Assembly: GCF_947501785.1 (NCBI RefSeq)
Contig: NZ_CANMXB010000001.1
Location: 1,569,048 to 1,633,047, forward strand
DNA from: an uncultured Litoreibacter sp.
GTDB taxonomy: Bacteria > Pseudomonadota > Alphaproteobacteria > Rhodobacterales > Rhodobacteraceae
Direction: 5' to 3'
Length of the DNA: 64,000 bases
Notes under the pieces: model-generated
Database searches by the model: none
Told to the model about the DNA's origin: nothing
The model's input: only the letters and a program-made list of their open reading frames with translations
Position numbers and translations under genes: made by a program
Shown here: piece by piece, positions 8,815-17,275 of the stretch
Layout: each line of letters opens with the position of its first letter
Numbering within the stretch: position 1 is the stretch's first letter

Positions 8815-9320
8815 GGGGTCACCGCCTTCAGCTCGCGCAGGTCGTAGCCGTTGAACTTCAGCACTTCCGCCGCCGCGCGAAACCGGTCGGCGCGCAGCGC
8901 CGGGGTGCGGTTGATGATCTGCCCAAAGCTACCCTGCGGGTTGCCGATCACGGCCGTGCGATGATCCTCATCCACCCACAAGACCCAAATGGGCAGCGCC
9001 GCGCCAAGCGCGGTCATCTGTCCCGGTCCCGAAAGGCGATAGGGGACGGGCCGCCCGTCAAGATCGGCAGTATCCCCTTCTGCAGGCAGAGTTTGCACTG
9101 AAATGCGCTCCATGCCGTCAAAGCTGAAACGGGTCACGCCAGCAGGCACCGCAAACGGGGAAATCGCCGCGACCAGATGCCAATCCCCGGCAAATCGCGC
9201 CGCATCAAAGCGCGTGCTGGAGGTGATCGGAACCGATACGTCCCGCAAGGTTGAGGACACCTCGCCGCTCGGTGCGCAGGCCGCTATCGCCAGCAATAAG
9301 GCGGCGGCAACCCGTTTCAC
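8811..9320 (-). CDS. Lipocalin-like lipoprotein
   Basis: 169 residues. The N-terminus is a lipoprotein signal with the acylated residue probably Cys15 (LLLAIAAC). The body matches bacterial lipocalins of the Blc type: an early RFAGDWHLVA strand holding the family's G-x-W, and a later WVLWVDEDHRTAVIGNPQG segment. Such proteins bind hydrophobic ligands at the outer membrane. Placement inside a carnitine operon between BKACE and the dehydrogenase, with 4-base overlaps on both sides, is unusual and suggests co-expression. Confidence 0.8.
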   Translation of the reverse strand: MKRVAAALLLAIAACAPSGEVSSTLRDVSVPITSSTRFDAARFAGDWHLVAAISPFAVPAGVTRFSFDGMERISVQTLPAEGDTADLDGRPVPYRLSGPGQMTALGAALPIWVLWVDEDHRTAVIGNPQGSFGQIINRTPALRADRFRAAAEVLKFNGYDLRELKAVTP

Positions 9321-10225
9321 GGCCTTGCCCGCTTGACCAGCCCCAGCTTCTCGCGCACCTCGCCAGGCCCGATCACCGATGCACCAAGCCGTTCAATAAT
9401 CTCGACCGCCCGGCCCACCAGGGCCTCGTTGGTGGCCAGCACGCCCCGGTCCAGCATCAGGTTGTCCTCCAACCCGACCCGCACATTGCCACCTGCCAGC
9501 ACCGAGGCCGCCACATACGGCATCTGATGACGCCCCAGCCCGAAGGCCGAGAAGGCCCAGTCATCCGGCACGTTGTTGACCATCGCCATGAAGGTGTTCA
9601 GATCATCGGGCGCGCCCCACGGCACGCCCATGCAGAACTGCACCAAGGCGGGGCTGTCCAGCACGCCGTCTTTGACCAATTGCTTGGCATACCACAGATG
9701 GCCAGTGTCAAAGGCCTCGATCTCGGGCTTCACGCCCAGCTCGGTCATCATGCGGCCCATGGCGGTCAACATGCCGGGCGTGTTGGTCATCACGTAATCG
9801 GCCTCGGCAAAATTCATCGTGCCGCAATCCAGCGTGCAAATCTCGGGCAGGCATTCGGCGATATGCGCCACCCGCTCACTCGCGCCCACCATGTCAGTGC
9901 CAGCGATGGGTGGCAGCGGTGTCTCGACCCCGCCAAACATAATATCCCCGCCCATGCCGGCGGTCAGGTTCAACACCACGTCAACCTCGGCGTCGCGAAT
10001 GCGGTCGGTCACCTCGCGGTACAAGGCCAGATCGCGCGCGGGCGTGCCTGTCTCAGGGTCGCGCACATGGCAATGCACCACGGCGGCCCCGGCCTTGGCG
10101 GCGGCAATCGCGCTGTCGGCAATCTGTTTGGGCGAGCGCGGCACATGCGGGCTGCGATCCTGCGTCCCGCCGCTTCCGGTTACGGCGCAGGTGATAAAGA
10201 CCTCACGGTTCATCTCAAGTGGCAT
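9317..10225 (-). CDS. BKACE (DUF849): 3-dehydrocarnitine cleavage enzyme
   Basis: 302 residues, beta-keto acid cleavage family. VVHCHVRDPETG supplies the metal-binding His51 and His53, and NLTAGMGGD is the conserved active-site loop. BKACE enzymes react a beta-keto acid with acetyl-CoA; with 3-dehydrocarnitine the products are acetoacetate and betainyl-CoA. The neighbouring dehydrogenase/thioesterase fusion makes this substrate likely. The ATG at 10225 is chosen because AAGGGAGGA sits five bases before it; the frame's earlier start has no such site. It is the first gene of the operon. Confidence 0.92.
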   Translation of the reverse strand: MPLEMNREVFITCAVTGSGGTQDRSPHVPRSPKQIADSAIAAAKAGAAVVHCHVRDPETGTPARDLALYREVTDRIRDAEVDVVLNLTAGMGGDIMFGGVETPLPPIAGTDMVGASERVAHIAECLPEICTLDCGTMNFAEADYVMTNTPGMLTAMGRMMTELGVKPEIEAFDTGHLWYAKQLVKDGVLDSPALVQFCMGVPWGAPDDLNTFMAMVNNVPDDWAFSAFGLGRHQMPYVAASVLAGGNVRVGLEDNLMLDRGVLATNEALVGRAVEIIERLGASVIGPGEVREKLGLVKRARP

Positions 10226-10275
10226 CGCGTTCCTCCCTTTTGTCGGAGGTGACGCTTTTTGCACCCGTCAGGCAA

Positions 10276-10335
10276 GCATATTTTTAGCAGAAAGAAGCCA
10301 ATATTGTCCCAAGCTTCTTTCTGCCCCAAATATGC
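10276..10335. repeat. Inverted 23-base repeat forming a long hairpin
   Basis: Two 23-base arms (10276-10298 and 10313-10335) pair at 20 positions around a 14-base loop. The right arm begins GCTTCTTTCTGC and ends AAATATGC. The same sequence occurs behind methionyl-tRNA synthetase at 15410. It lies between the BKACE promoter side and the end of the aldo/keto reductase gene, so it may act as a terminator for the latter. Confidence 0.6.
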
Positions 10336-10472
10336 AAAATACCGGGCGGGCTCAGAGGCACATCGCCGTTCAAACGGGGTCGGCCGGCACTCCCGCTCCC
10401 CTCCCCCGGGGGGAGGGCCAGGGTGGGGGCCGCGTCTGTCACGCGCGTCAGCCCATTTGGATCACGCGGGGC

Positions 10473-11513
10473 TCAGTAGGGCATCGGGTTTGCGCGGTGC
10501 GCGGCGTCGAGCTCGGTCATGATCTCGGCGTCCAGCACCAGATCCTTGCCGTCCAGGATGATCTGCAGCTGCTCCATATCGGTGGCGCCAAAGATTGGCG
10601 ACACCGGGAATGGCCGCTGGCAGCACCACGCCAACGCCATATGCACCGGGTGCAACCCGTGTTTGGCGGCGATGTCCAGATAGGCCTGGGTCACACCCAG
10701 CACGCGGTCCGACATGCGCCCGCCCATGCCGGCGTTGATCGACATGCGCGACGCATCGGGTACCGCGCCCCCTTGATATTTGCCGGTCAAAAATCCCGCG
10801 GCCAAAGGGGAGAAGGCCAGCAACGTGACCTGCTCGTTATGGCTCAGCTCTGCCATGTCAGTGTCGTAGAGGCGGCACAGCAGCGAATATTCGTTCTGCA
10901 TGGTCTCAACGCGGGGCGCGTCCATGCGCTCGGCAACCTTTAGCCATTGCGCGGTGCCCCAGGCGCTTTCATTCGACAGGCCAAAGTGCCGGATCTTGCC
11001 CTCGGCGACCAACGCCTTCAGCGCGCCCAGCACGTCTTCCATATGCGCAATCGTGGCGGATTTGTCCTGCCCGGAGGGGTCATATGTCCAGTTCTGGCGG
11101 AACATGTAGCTGCCCCGGTTGGGCCAGTGCAGCTGGTAAAGGTCGATATAGTCGGTCTGCATCCGCTTGAGCGAGCCTTCAACGGCTTCCCGGATGGTTT
11201 TCGACGAAATCGCCTCCCCGTCCCGAATGTAGTTGCCCGCGCCCGCGCATTTGGTGGCGATCACCACCGCGTCGCGCCGCCCGCGCGCGGCCAGCCAGGT
11301 GCCGATGATCGCTTCGGTCTTGCCCGCGTTTTCCTTGTTCATCGGGTTGACCGGGTAGGCCTCGGCGGTGTCGATGAAGTTGATGCCTGCGTCCAGCGCC
11401 GCGTCGATCTGCGCGTGCCCGCCCGCCTCCGAGGTTTGGGTGCCCCATGTCATGGAGCCCAGGCACAGCTGGGAAACGGAAATGTCGGTCGCGCCAAGGG
11501 GGATGGTTTTCAT
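10473..11513 (-). CDS. Aldo/keto reductase (Tas-like)
   Basis: 346 residues with the complete AKR catalytic set: Asp48 and Tyr53 in INFIDTAEAY, Lys88 in VIATK, and His129 in LYQLHWP. The C-terminal part keeps the NADPH-binding region (PIFGATDMEQL). The insert around YMFRQNWTYDPSG is like that in E. coli Tas. Substrate unknown. The end is followed by the 23-base inverted repeat, and the start has its own upstream region facing the YceI gene. Confidence 0.9.
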   Translation of the reverse strand: MKTIPLGATDISVSQLCLGSMTWGTQTSEAGGHAQIDAALDAGINFIDTAEAYPVNPMNKENAGKTEAIIGTWLAARGRRDAVVIATKCAGAGNYIRDGEAISSKTIREAVEGSLKRMQTDYIDLYQLHWPNRGSYMFRQNWTYDPSGQDKSATIAHMEDVLGALKALVAEGKIRHFGLSNESAWGTAQWLKVAERMDAPRVETMQNEYSLLCRLYDTDMAELSHNEQVTLLAFSPLAAGFLTGKYQGGAVPDASRMSINAGMGGRMSDRVLGVTQAYLDIAAKHGLHPVHMALAWCCQRPFPVSPIFGATDMEQLQIILDGKDLVLDAEIMTELDAAHRANPMPY

Positions 11514-11690
11514 CTGAAAATGCCTCTCAATTCGGGGGAAACTGTTGCCCGTAAGCTAACGCGTTGACCGACGGGGGCAAGCACACACTGGGGCAATCAC
11601 ACACAGGGAGGTGAAACGCCGTGATCGCATATTTCGGCCCGCTCGCGTGTTTTCAAGCTACGATGCCCACAACCCCGAAGGATATTCCCC

Positions 11691-12266
11691 ATGATCAAAG
11701 CACTTCTGACCGCCCTCGCCCTGACCCTGCCCGCCACGGTCATCGCCGCCCCCGTGGCCTACGCGCTGGAGGCCGCCAAGTCGCAGGTGGGCTTCGTGTT
11801 CAAGCTCAACAATGCGGACGCCAAAGGCAGCATGCCGATCAAATCGTCCAACATCACCATCGACACCGCGGCGCTGCAGCGCTCATCGGTGGATGTCACG
11901 GTGGATGTGCGCCGCGCGCGCACCGGCTTCATCTTCGCCACCGAGGCCCTGAAAGGGGCCAGCGTGCTCAACGCCCGGAAATTCGGCACCATCCGGTTTG
12001 TGTCGACCCGCATCCGGCTGAACGGGGCGGGCAACCTGGCCGATGGAGCCAAGATTGACGGCAACCTGACCATCCGCGGCGTCACCCGGCCGGTGACGCT
12101 GAACGCCGCCCTCTTCCGGCAACGCGGCACCGAGGCGGGCGACCTGTCCAAACTCAGCTTCCGGCTGAACGGCACCGTCAGCCGCAGCGCCTTCGGGGCG
12201 ACGGGCTACGGCGACCTGGTTGATGACACGATCCGGCTCGATATCGTGGCCCGGGTCAAAAGCTGA
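11691..12266 (+). CDS. YceI-family periplasmic protein
   Basis: 191 residues beginning with a Sec signal peptide (hydrophobic core LLTALALTLPATVIAAP). The mature part shows the YceI lipocalin-like barrel: KSQVGFVFKLNNADAKG, NARKFGTIRFVSTRI and the GNLTIRGVTRPVTL segment. Family members bind polyisoprenoid-like lipids in the periplasm. A GAAGGAT ribosome site precedes the ATG. It is divergent from the aldo/keto reductase and is followed by an MFS gene. Confidence 0.9.
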   Translation: MIKALLTALALTLPATVIAAPVAYALEAAKSQVGFVFKLNNADAKGSMPIKSSNITIDTAALQRSSVDVTVDVRRARTGFIFATEALKGASVLNARKFGTIRFVSTRIRLNGAGNLADGAKIDGNLTIRGVTRPVTLNAALFRQRGTEAGDLSKLSFRLNGTVSRSAFGATGYGDLVDDTIRLDIVARVKS

Positions 12267-12381
12267 GCGGGTCAAAAGCCAGAAACGACGCCCGCCGTCG
12301 AAAAACCGCTAGCGGCCCCGTGCGGGCCGTGATCTAGCTGGGGCGAACCAAACCCGCATCACAACCGGATCCAGCACCCCC

Positions 12382-13605
12382 ATGCGCTTGCTCATCTCCT
12401 TCGCCGCGCTGTTTGTGTCCGTGATCTTGCTGCAGCTCAGCTCCGGCGCGGTAGGCCCGCTGGACGCGTTGTCCGGCCTCTCGCTCGACTTTTCCACGCA
12501 GCAGGTGGGGCTTCTGGGCTCGGCGCATTTTGTGGGCTTTTTCGTCGGCTGCTGGTGGGCGCCGCGCCTGATGGGGTCGGTCGGCCATTCCCGCGCATTT
12601 GCGGCCTTCACCGCCGCGGGGGCTATCGGCCTTTTGGCGCATATGCTGGTCATCGACCCCTATGCCTGGGCCCTGATGCGCGTCGCGTCGGGCATTTGCG
12701 TGGCGGGGTGCTACACGGTGATCGAGGCCTGGCTGAACGCAAAGGTCACCAACACGACACGCGGCCGGGCCATGGGCACCTACCGCATCGTTGACATGGG
12801 TGGGTCGCTGGTGGCGCAGCTGATGATCGGGGTGCTGGAGCCCGCCTCCTACGTGTCCTACAACCTGCTGGCGCTCTTGTGCTGCGCCGCGATCCTGCCC
12901 CTGACGCTGACCAAGGCCAGCCAGCCCGACACGCCCGAGGCCCCGCGTTTGCGCCCGAAACTGGCCTGGGCAATGTCGCCGCTGGCCGTGGCGGGGGTGA
13001 TGGTCGCGGGCCTGACTTCGGCGGCGTTCCGGATGGTCGGGCCGATCTATGGCCAGGAGGTGGGCCTTGGCGCCGAACAAATCGGCTATTTCCTGGCCGC
13101 CTTCGTGCTGGGCGGGGCCATGGCGCAATACCCGGCCGGCTGGGCGGCCGATAAATATGACCGCCGCTGGGTGCTGATCTGGTTGTCGGGGGTGTCGATG
13201 CTGGCATGCGGGGCAACGGTGGGCCTTGCGGGCGGCGGCACGCAGGCCGTGATGTTTTCCGCGTTCCTGTTCGGTTTCACGACCTTCCCCATCTTCTCGG
13301 TGGCCGCGGCGCACGCGCATGACTTCGCGACCTCCGAGCAACGGGTAGAACTCTCCGCCGCGCTGATGTTCTTCTACGCCATCGGCGCGATTGCCTCGCC
13401 GCTGGTCGCCTCCAGCCTGATCGACGCGTTCGGCCCGGAGGCGCTGTTCATTCTGATCTCCGCGGGCCACGGGCTGTTGATCGTCTTCGGCCTCAGCCGC
13501 ATGAAGGTGCGCCGGACCGTCGATGACCGCACCCCCTACGCCTACACCCCGCGCACCTCCTTCACCATTGGCCGCTTGCTCAGGCGTCACCGCGACGGCG
13601 CCTAG
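12382..13605 (+). CDS. MFS transporter
   Basis: 407 residues with about twelve hydrophobic segments in two six-helix halves. The loop between helices 8 and 9 carries GWAADKYDRRWVL, the usual MFS G-x-x-x-D-R/K signature, and the first half has WWAPRLMGSVGHSRAF at the matching position. It resembles YcaD-type permeases of unknown substrate. A long antisense frame over the gene is an artefact of GC-rich codons. Confidence 0.88.
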   Translation: MRLLISFAALFVSVILLQLSSGAVGPLDALSGLSLDFSTQQVGLLGSAHFVGFFVGCWWAPRLMGSVGHSRAFAAFTAAGAIGLLAHMLVIDPYAWALMRVASGICVAGCYTVIEAWLNAKVTNTTRGRAMGTYRIVDMGGSLVAQLMIGVLEPASYVSYNLLALLCCAAILPLTLTKASQPDTPEAPRLRPKLAWAMSPLAVAGVMVAGLTSAAFRMVGPIYGQEVGLGAEQIGYFLAAFVLGGAMAQYPAGWAADKYDRRWVLIWLSGVSMLACGATVGLAGGGTQAVMFSAFLFGFTTFPIFSVAAAHAHDFATSEQRVELSAALMFFYAIGAIASPLVASSLIDAFGPEALFILISAGHGLLIVFGLSRMKVRRTVDDRTPYAYTPRTSFTIGRLLRRHRDGA

Positions 13606-13610
13606 TTTCA

Positions 13611-13628
13611 TCTTGGCAAAAATATGCA
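13611..13628 (+). repeat. Partial copy of the AAATATGCAA intergenic element
   Basis: TCTTGGCAAAAATATGCAA lies right behind the MFS stop codon and shares its right half with the 23-base elements at 10313 and 15410. It is a degenerate match, without an inverted partner nearby. Confidence 0.35.
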
Positions 13629-13697
13629 AGGGCCCCGCTGGAAAGCCGCGCGGCCTTGCGGTACATGGGCCGGACCTGAACCAAGAAGGCGCGTCTC

Positions 13698-15407
13698 ATG
13701 GCTCGTATCCTCATCACCTCGGCGATCCCCTATATCAACGGGATCAAGCATCTGGGCAACCTGGTGGGCTCGCAGCTGCCCGCCGATCTCTATGCCCGCT
13801 ACATGCGCGCGCGCGGCCATGAGGTGATGTTCATCTGCGCCACGGACGAGCATGGCACCCCAGCCGAGCTTGCCGCCAAGAAGGCCGGCAAACCGGTGGC
13901 CGAATTCTGCGCCGAGATGCATGAGGTGCAGGCCAAAATCGGCGCGGGCTTCGGGCTGTCCTTTGACCATTTCGGCCGCTCGTCCTCGCCGCAAAACCAT
14001 GCGCTGACCCAAGCCTTTGCTGGGCAGTTGGCGGATGAGGGATTGATCGAGGAAGTGTCCGAACAACAGGTCTACTCCAACGCCGACGGCCGTTTCCTGC
14101 CGGATCGCTACATTGAAGGCACCTGCCCCAATTGCGGCTACGACAAAGCCCGCGGCGACCAATGCGAGAACTGCACCAAGCAGCTGGACCCCACTGATCT
14201 GATCGAGCCACGCTCCGCCATCTCCGGCTCCACCGATCTGGAGGTGCGCGACACCAAGCACCTGTATCTCAAGCAGTCCCAGCTGAAGGACAAGCTGTCG
14301 GCATGGATCGACAGCAAGACGGATTGGCCCGTTCTCACCACGTCGATCGCCAAGAAGTGGCTGCATGACGGCGACGGGCTGCAAGACCGCGGCATCACCC
14401 GCGATCTGGACTGGGGCGTGCCGGTCAAACGCGGCACCGAGGACTGGCCCGGCATGGAAGGCAAGGTTTTCTACGTCTGGTTCGACGCGCCCATCGAATA
14501 CATCGCGGCCACCCATGAATGGGCCGACAAAACCGGCGGCGACTGGGAACGCTGGTGGCGCACCGACAAGGGCGCGGATGACGTGAAATACGTGCAATTC
14601 ATGGGCAAGGACAACGTGCCATTCCACACGCTCAGCTTCCCCGCCACGATCATGGGGTCGAATCAGCCATGGAAGCTGGTCGATTACATCAAATCGTTCA
14701 ACTACCTCAATTATGATGGCGGGCAGTTCTCCACCTCCCAAGGGCGCGGCATCTTCCAGGATCAGGCGCTTGAGATTTTGCCCGCGGATTATTGGCGCTG
14801 GTGGCTGCTCAGCCACGCGCCGGAAAACTCCGACGCCGAATTCACCTGGGAGGCGTTCCAGACGGATGCCAACAAGGACCTCGCCGACGTGCTGGGCAAT
14901 TTCGTCTCGCGCGTTACCAAGTTCTGCCGCTCCAAATTCTCAGAGGCCCTGCCCGAGGGCGGCGCGTATGGCGAGGCCGAAACCAGGCTCATCGCCGATC
15001 TCACCACCAAAATCCGCGCCTACGAGACCCATATGGCCGACATGGACGTGCGCAAGGCGGCAAACGAGCTGCGCGGCATCTGGGTGGCGGGCAACGAATA
15101 CCTGCAGGCCGAGGCGCCGTGGACCGTCTTCAAAACCGACCCCGAGCGCGCCGCGATGCAAATCCGCCTCGCCCTCAACCTGATCCGCGTCTACGCCGTG
15201 CTGTCCGCGCCCTTCATCCCGGACGCCGCCGCCAAAATGCTGTCGGGGATGAACACGCTCGACACCAGCTGGCCTGACGACGTGAACGTCGCGCTAACGG
15301 CGCTGCCCGCTGGACATGCATTCACCGTGCCCGAGGTGCTGTTTGCCAAAATCACCGACGATGAGCGCGAGGAATGGGCCCAACGTTTCGCAGGCACGCG
15401 GGACTGA
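13698..15407 (+). CDS. metG: Methionyl-tRNA synthetase
   Basis: 569 residues, class I synthetase charging tRNA-Met. The HIGH-type motif is HLGN (residues 18-21) after PYINGIK. A zinc knuckle uses Cys143, 146, 156 and 159. The KMSKS-type loop reads QFSTS (residues 343-347, in [11 protein letters not shown]), so the usual first lysine is Gln. The C-terminal helical anticodon-binding domain is present, and there is no extra C-terminal tRNA-binding domain. Everything else is intact, so it is probably functional. AAGAAGG precedes the ATG. Confidence 0.95.
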   Translation: MARILITSAIPYINGIKHLGNLVGSQLPADLYARYMRARGHEVMFICATDEHGTPAELAAKKAGKPVAEFCAEMHEVQAKIGAGFGLSFDHFGRSSSPQNHALTQAFAGQLADEGLIEEVSEQQVYSNADGRFLPDRYIEGTCPNCGYDKARGDQCENCTKQLDPTDLIEPRSAISGSTDLEVRDTKHLYLKQSQLKDKLSAWIDSKTDWPVLTTSIAKKWLHDGDGLQDRGITRDLDWGVPVKRGTEDWPGMEGKVFYVWFDAPIEYIAATHEWADKTGGDWERWWRTDKGADDVKYVQFMGKDNVPFHTLSFPATIMGSNQPWKLVDYIKSFNYLNYDGGQFSTSQGRGIFQDQALEILPADYWRWWLLSHAPENSDAEFTWEAFQTDANKDLADVLGNFVSRVTKFCRSKFSEALPEGGAYGEAETRLIADLTTKIRAYETHMADMDVRKAANELRGIWVAGNEYLQAEAPWTVFKTDPERAAMQIRLALNLIRVYAVLSAPFIPDAAAKMLSGMNTLDTSWPDDVNVALTALPAGHAFTVPEVLFAKITDDEREEWAQRFAGTRD

Positions 15408-15736
15408 TCGCTTCTTTCTGCTCTAAATATGCAAAAGCGTTGCGCCAACCCCAGGCGCTGCGCCCGCATGGTTAACCATCCGCTCATTCCAACGCGCTAA
15501 ACCCGCTCTCGGATCCAGCGGGGCCTCTCACGCCGCGCAAAGACAGAACGGGACTGCGGCAGTTCGTTTGGGCTGCCTTGCACCCTCCGGAGACAGGCAA
15601 GGCCGGTCGGGGCCAAAACCCCGGCGGGAACCGCGCCCCCCCATGTCGATCAGGGTGGCGCCACCTTTCTTCCTTCACTGCACGAGACAACGACCCCACC
15701 GCCCAGCCCCAAGGCTGGCGCGGCGCAAGGTGTGCC
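15408..15736. other. Gene-free stretch with one repeat copy
   Basis: About 330 bases between metG and the minus-strand exported protein. It holds the 23-base element at 15410 and a few GC-rich inverted patches. Short open frames on both strands have no ribosome site, start context or recognisable protein features, so none is called. Confidence 0.6.
15410..15432 (+). repeat. 23-base intergenic repeat behind metG
   Basis: GCTTCTTTCTGC followed by TCTAAATATGC, nearly identical to the right arm at 10313-10335 (two differing bases in the middle). It starts three bases after the metG stop codon. Confidence 0.6.
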
Positions 15737-16345
15737 TCAGCCTTTCAGGCGGGTGACGGTGCCGCGATAGGCGCGGCAAACCGGCTCTCCAAGCTTGGCC
15801 GGACGCCCCTTGTCCCCCGCCAACCCTTGCGCCCGCTGGCGCACGAAGATGTGGCGCAGCGCCGGCCCGTCCTTTGACCCCGCAAGCGCCCATGCGCCGC
15901 TGTTGCACATCGCAAACACCACCGGACGGCCACGGTCGAACCATTTCGCGTGGCGCACATCGCTCATCGACTGCCGCCCGGTCAGACCGGGCCGGTCGGG
16001 GTCATAATTGGCGGGCACGACGATGGCGTAGGCGGTGCAGTCCCCCGGCCCCTCCTGCTCGCAATACGCGCGGGCCTCGGTATGGGCCTCCGCCAGGGAA
16101 TGGCGGCCAGCGGCCCAGCCGAAATGGCCCGATTTGCCCACGTAAAACGCCCCGAAAAATGTCTGGCGCTGAAAGTTACCGTTGAAGACGCGGCCTGCCT
16201 TGGGGCTTAGATGGCCGTCCCCCACCCGTTCCAAAACCGCGTCCGCGTCATATAGCGTCAGGTCGGCCTGTTCCGGCCCGGTGGCAACCCAAAGGAGAAC
16301 CAGCGCGAAAAACACCGACGCAATCCATGTCCCGAACCGTCTCAT
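15737..16345 (-). CDS. Hypothetical membrane-anchored or exported protein
   Basis: 202 residues. A hydrophobic N-terminal segment (about residues 7-22) is either a signal peptide or an anchor. The mature part has FGWAAGRHSLAEAHTEARAYCEQ followed by GDCTAYAIVVPANYDP, reminiscent of DUF4189-type repeats where an aromatic-Gly pair and a Cys pair are conserved. I cannot name a function. An isolated gene, divergent from the TPR protein. Confidence 0.7.
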   Translation of the reverse strand: MRRFGTWIASVFFALVLLWVATGPEQADLTLYDADAVLERVGDGHLSPKAGRVFNGNFQRQTFFGAFYVGKSGHFGWAAGRHSLAEAHTEARAYCEQEGPGDCTAYAIVVPANYDPDRPGLTGRQSMSDVRHAKWFDRGRPVVFAMCNSGAWALAGSKDGPALRHIFVRQRAQGLAGDKGRPAKLGEPVCRAYRGTVTRLKG

Positions 16346-16465
16346 AAAATGCTGCGCCCACCTCTCAATGCCCGTGCAGCAAACGACGAAGCTGGCCCGA
16401 AGTCCAGCGCTACACTGGCGGCAACGTGACTTGACCCCGGCGCGCCCGCGACATTTGGTGGCGGT

Positions 16466-17026
16466 ATGAGACTGCTCGCCCTCGCCCTGATCTGCGCTCC
16501 GTCATTGGCCGCGGCCACTTGCCCGCCCCTTCCCGCGCGCAGCGCCGCGCAGGACCAGCTGATGGAACAGGTCCGCGCCGCCGGCACCGAGACGCTGGCG
16601 CAAGAGCTGAACACCAGGCTCTGGGAGATTTGGACCACCGCGCCCGACGCTGCGGCGCAGGAGATGCTGGACAGCGGCATGTCACGCCGCGCCTCCTTTG
16701 ACTTTCTCGGCGCCAAGGCGTCGTTCGACGCGCTGATCGCTTATTGCCCGCATTACGCCGAGGGCTACAACCAACGCGCCTTTGTCAGCTTCCTGCGGGA
16801 GGATTACCCCGCCGCGCTGGTTGATCTGGACAAAACGCTGGAGATCACGCCCGACCATATCGGAGCGGCCTCCGGCAAGGCGCTGACGTTGCTCAGGATG
16901 GGCCGCGACGTGGAAGGCCAGCTGGCGCTGCGCCACGCGCTGACCATGAACCCCTGGCTGCCGGAGCGGTTTCAGCTCAAGGCCATGGAAGACGTGCGGG
17001 GCGCGGGTTCCGACACCGACCTGTGA
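16466..17026 (+). CDS. Exported TPR-repeat protein
   Basis: 186 residues with a Sec-type signal peptide (cleavage probably near AAATC). The second half holds two to three tetratricopeptide-like helix pairs: AKASFDALIAYCPHYAEGYNQRAFVSFL, then YPAALVDLDKTLEITPDHIGAASGKALTLL. These make a protein-binding scaffold, probably periplasmic. The partner is unknown. It ends about 65 bases before tRNA-Leu. Confidence 0.82.
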   Translation: MRLLALALICAPSLAAATCPPLPARSAAQDQLMEQVRAAGTETLAQELNTRLWEIWTTAPDAAAQEMLDSGMSRRASFDFLGAKASFDALIAYCPHYAEGYNQRAFVSFLREDYPAALVDLDKTLEITPDHIGAASGKALTLLRMGRDVEGQLALRHALTMNPWLPERFQLKAMEDVRGAGSDTDL

Positions 17027-17092
17027 GGCCGCTCCAAGTCACGGGCGCTCTTGCCAATCCGACAGGGCATGATACTCCATCCGCAAACCATC

Positions 17093-17177
17093 GCGGGCGT
17101 GATGGAATGGTAGACATAGCAGACTTAAAATCTGTGGGGCATAGCCCGTGGGGGTTCAAGTCCCCCCGCCCGCACCA
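17093..17177 (+). tRNA. tRNA-Leu (anticodon TAA)
   Basis: Acceptor strands GCGGGCG and CGCCCGC pair fully. The anticodon stem GCAGA/TCTGT encloses the loop CTTAAAA, giving anticodon TAA for UUA codons. A long variable arm (GGGGCATAGCCCGT) is typical of leucine tRNAs, and GTTCAAGTC forms the T loop region. CCA is encoded at 17175-17177. Confidence 0.95.
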
Positions 17178-17275
17178 CCTTTTATTGTGCTACCGCGCGG
17201 AGCGCCACTTGAGCACTGGTTTGGTTCGAGGTTTGTCCTCTCACCTGCACCAACCTGCCCAATAGGGCACCCCCG

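Noticed and set aside
9251-10252. Long plus-strand frame over the BKACE gene
   Set aside because: It is antisense to a gene with full family motifs and has no recognisable domain.
12334-13629. 431-codon minus-strand frame over the MFS gene
   Set aside because: Shadow frame with low-complexity Arg/His/Gln content.
15484-15877. Short frames between metG and the exported protein
   Set aside because: Overlap each other on both strands and lack start context; part antisense to the 15737-16345 gene.
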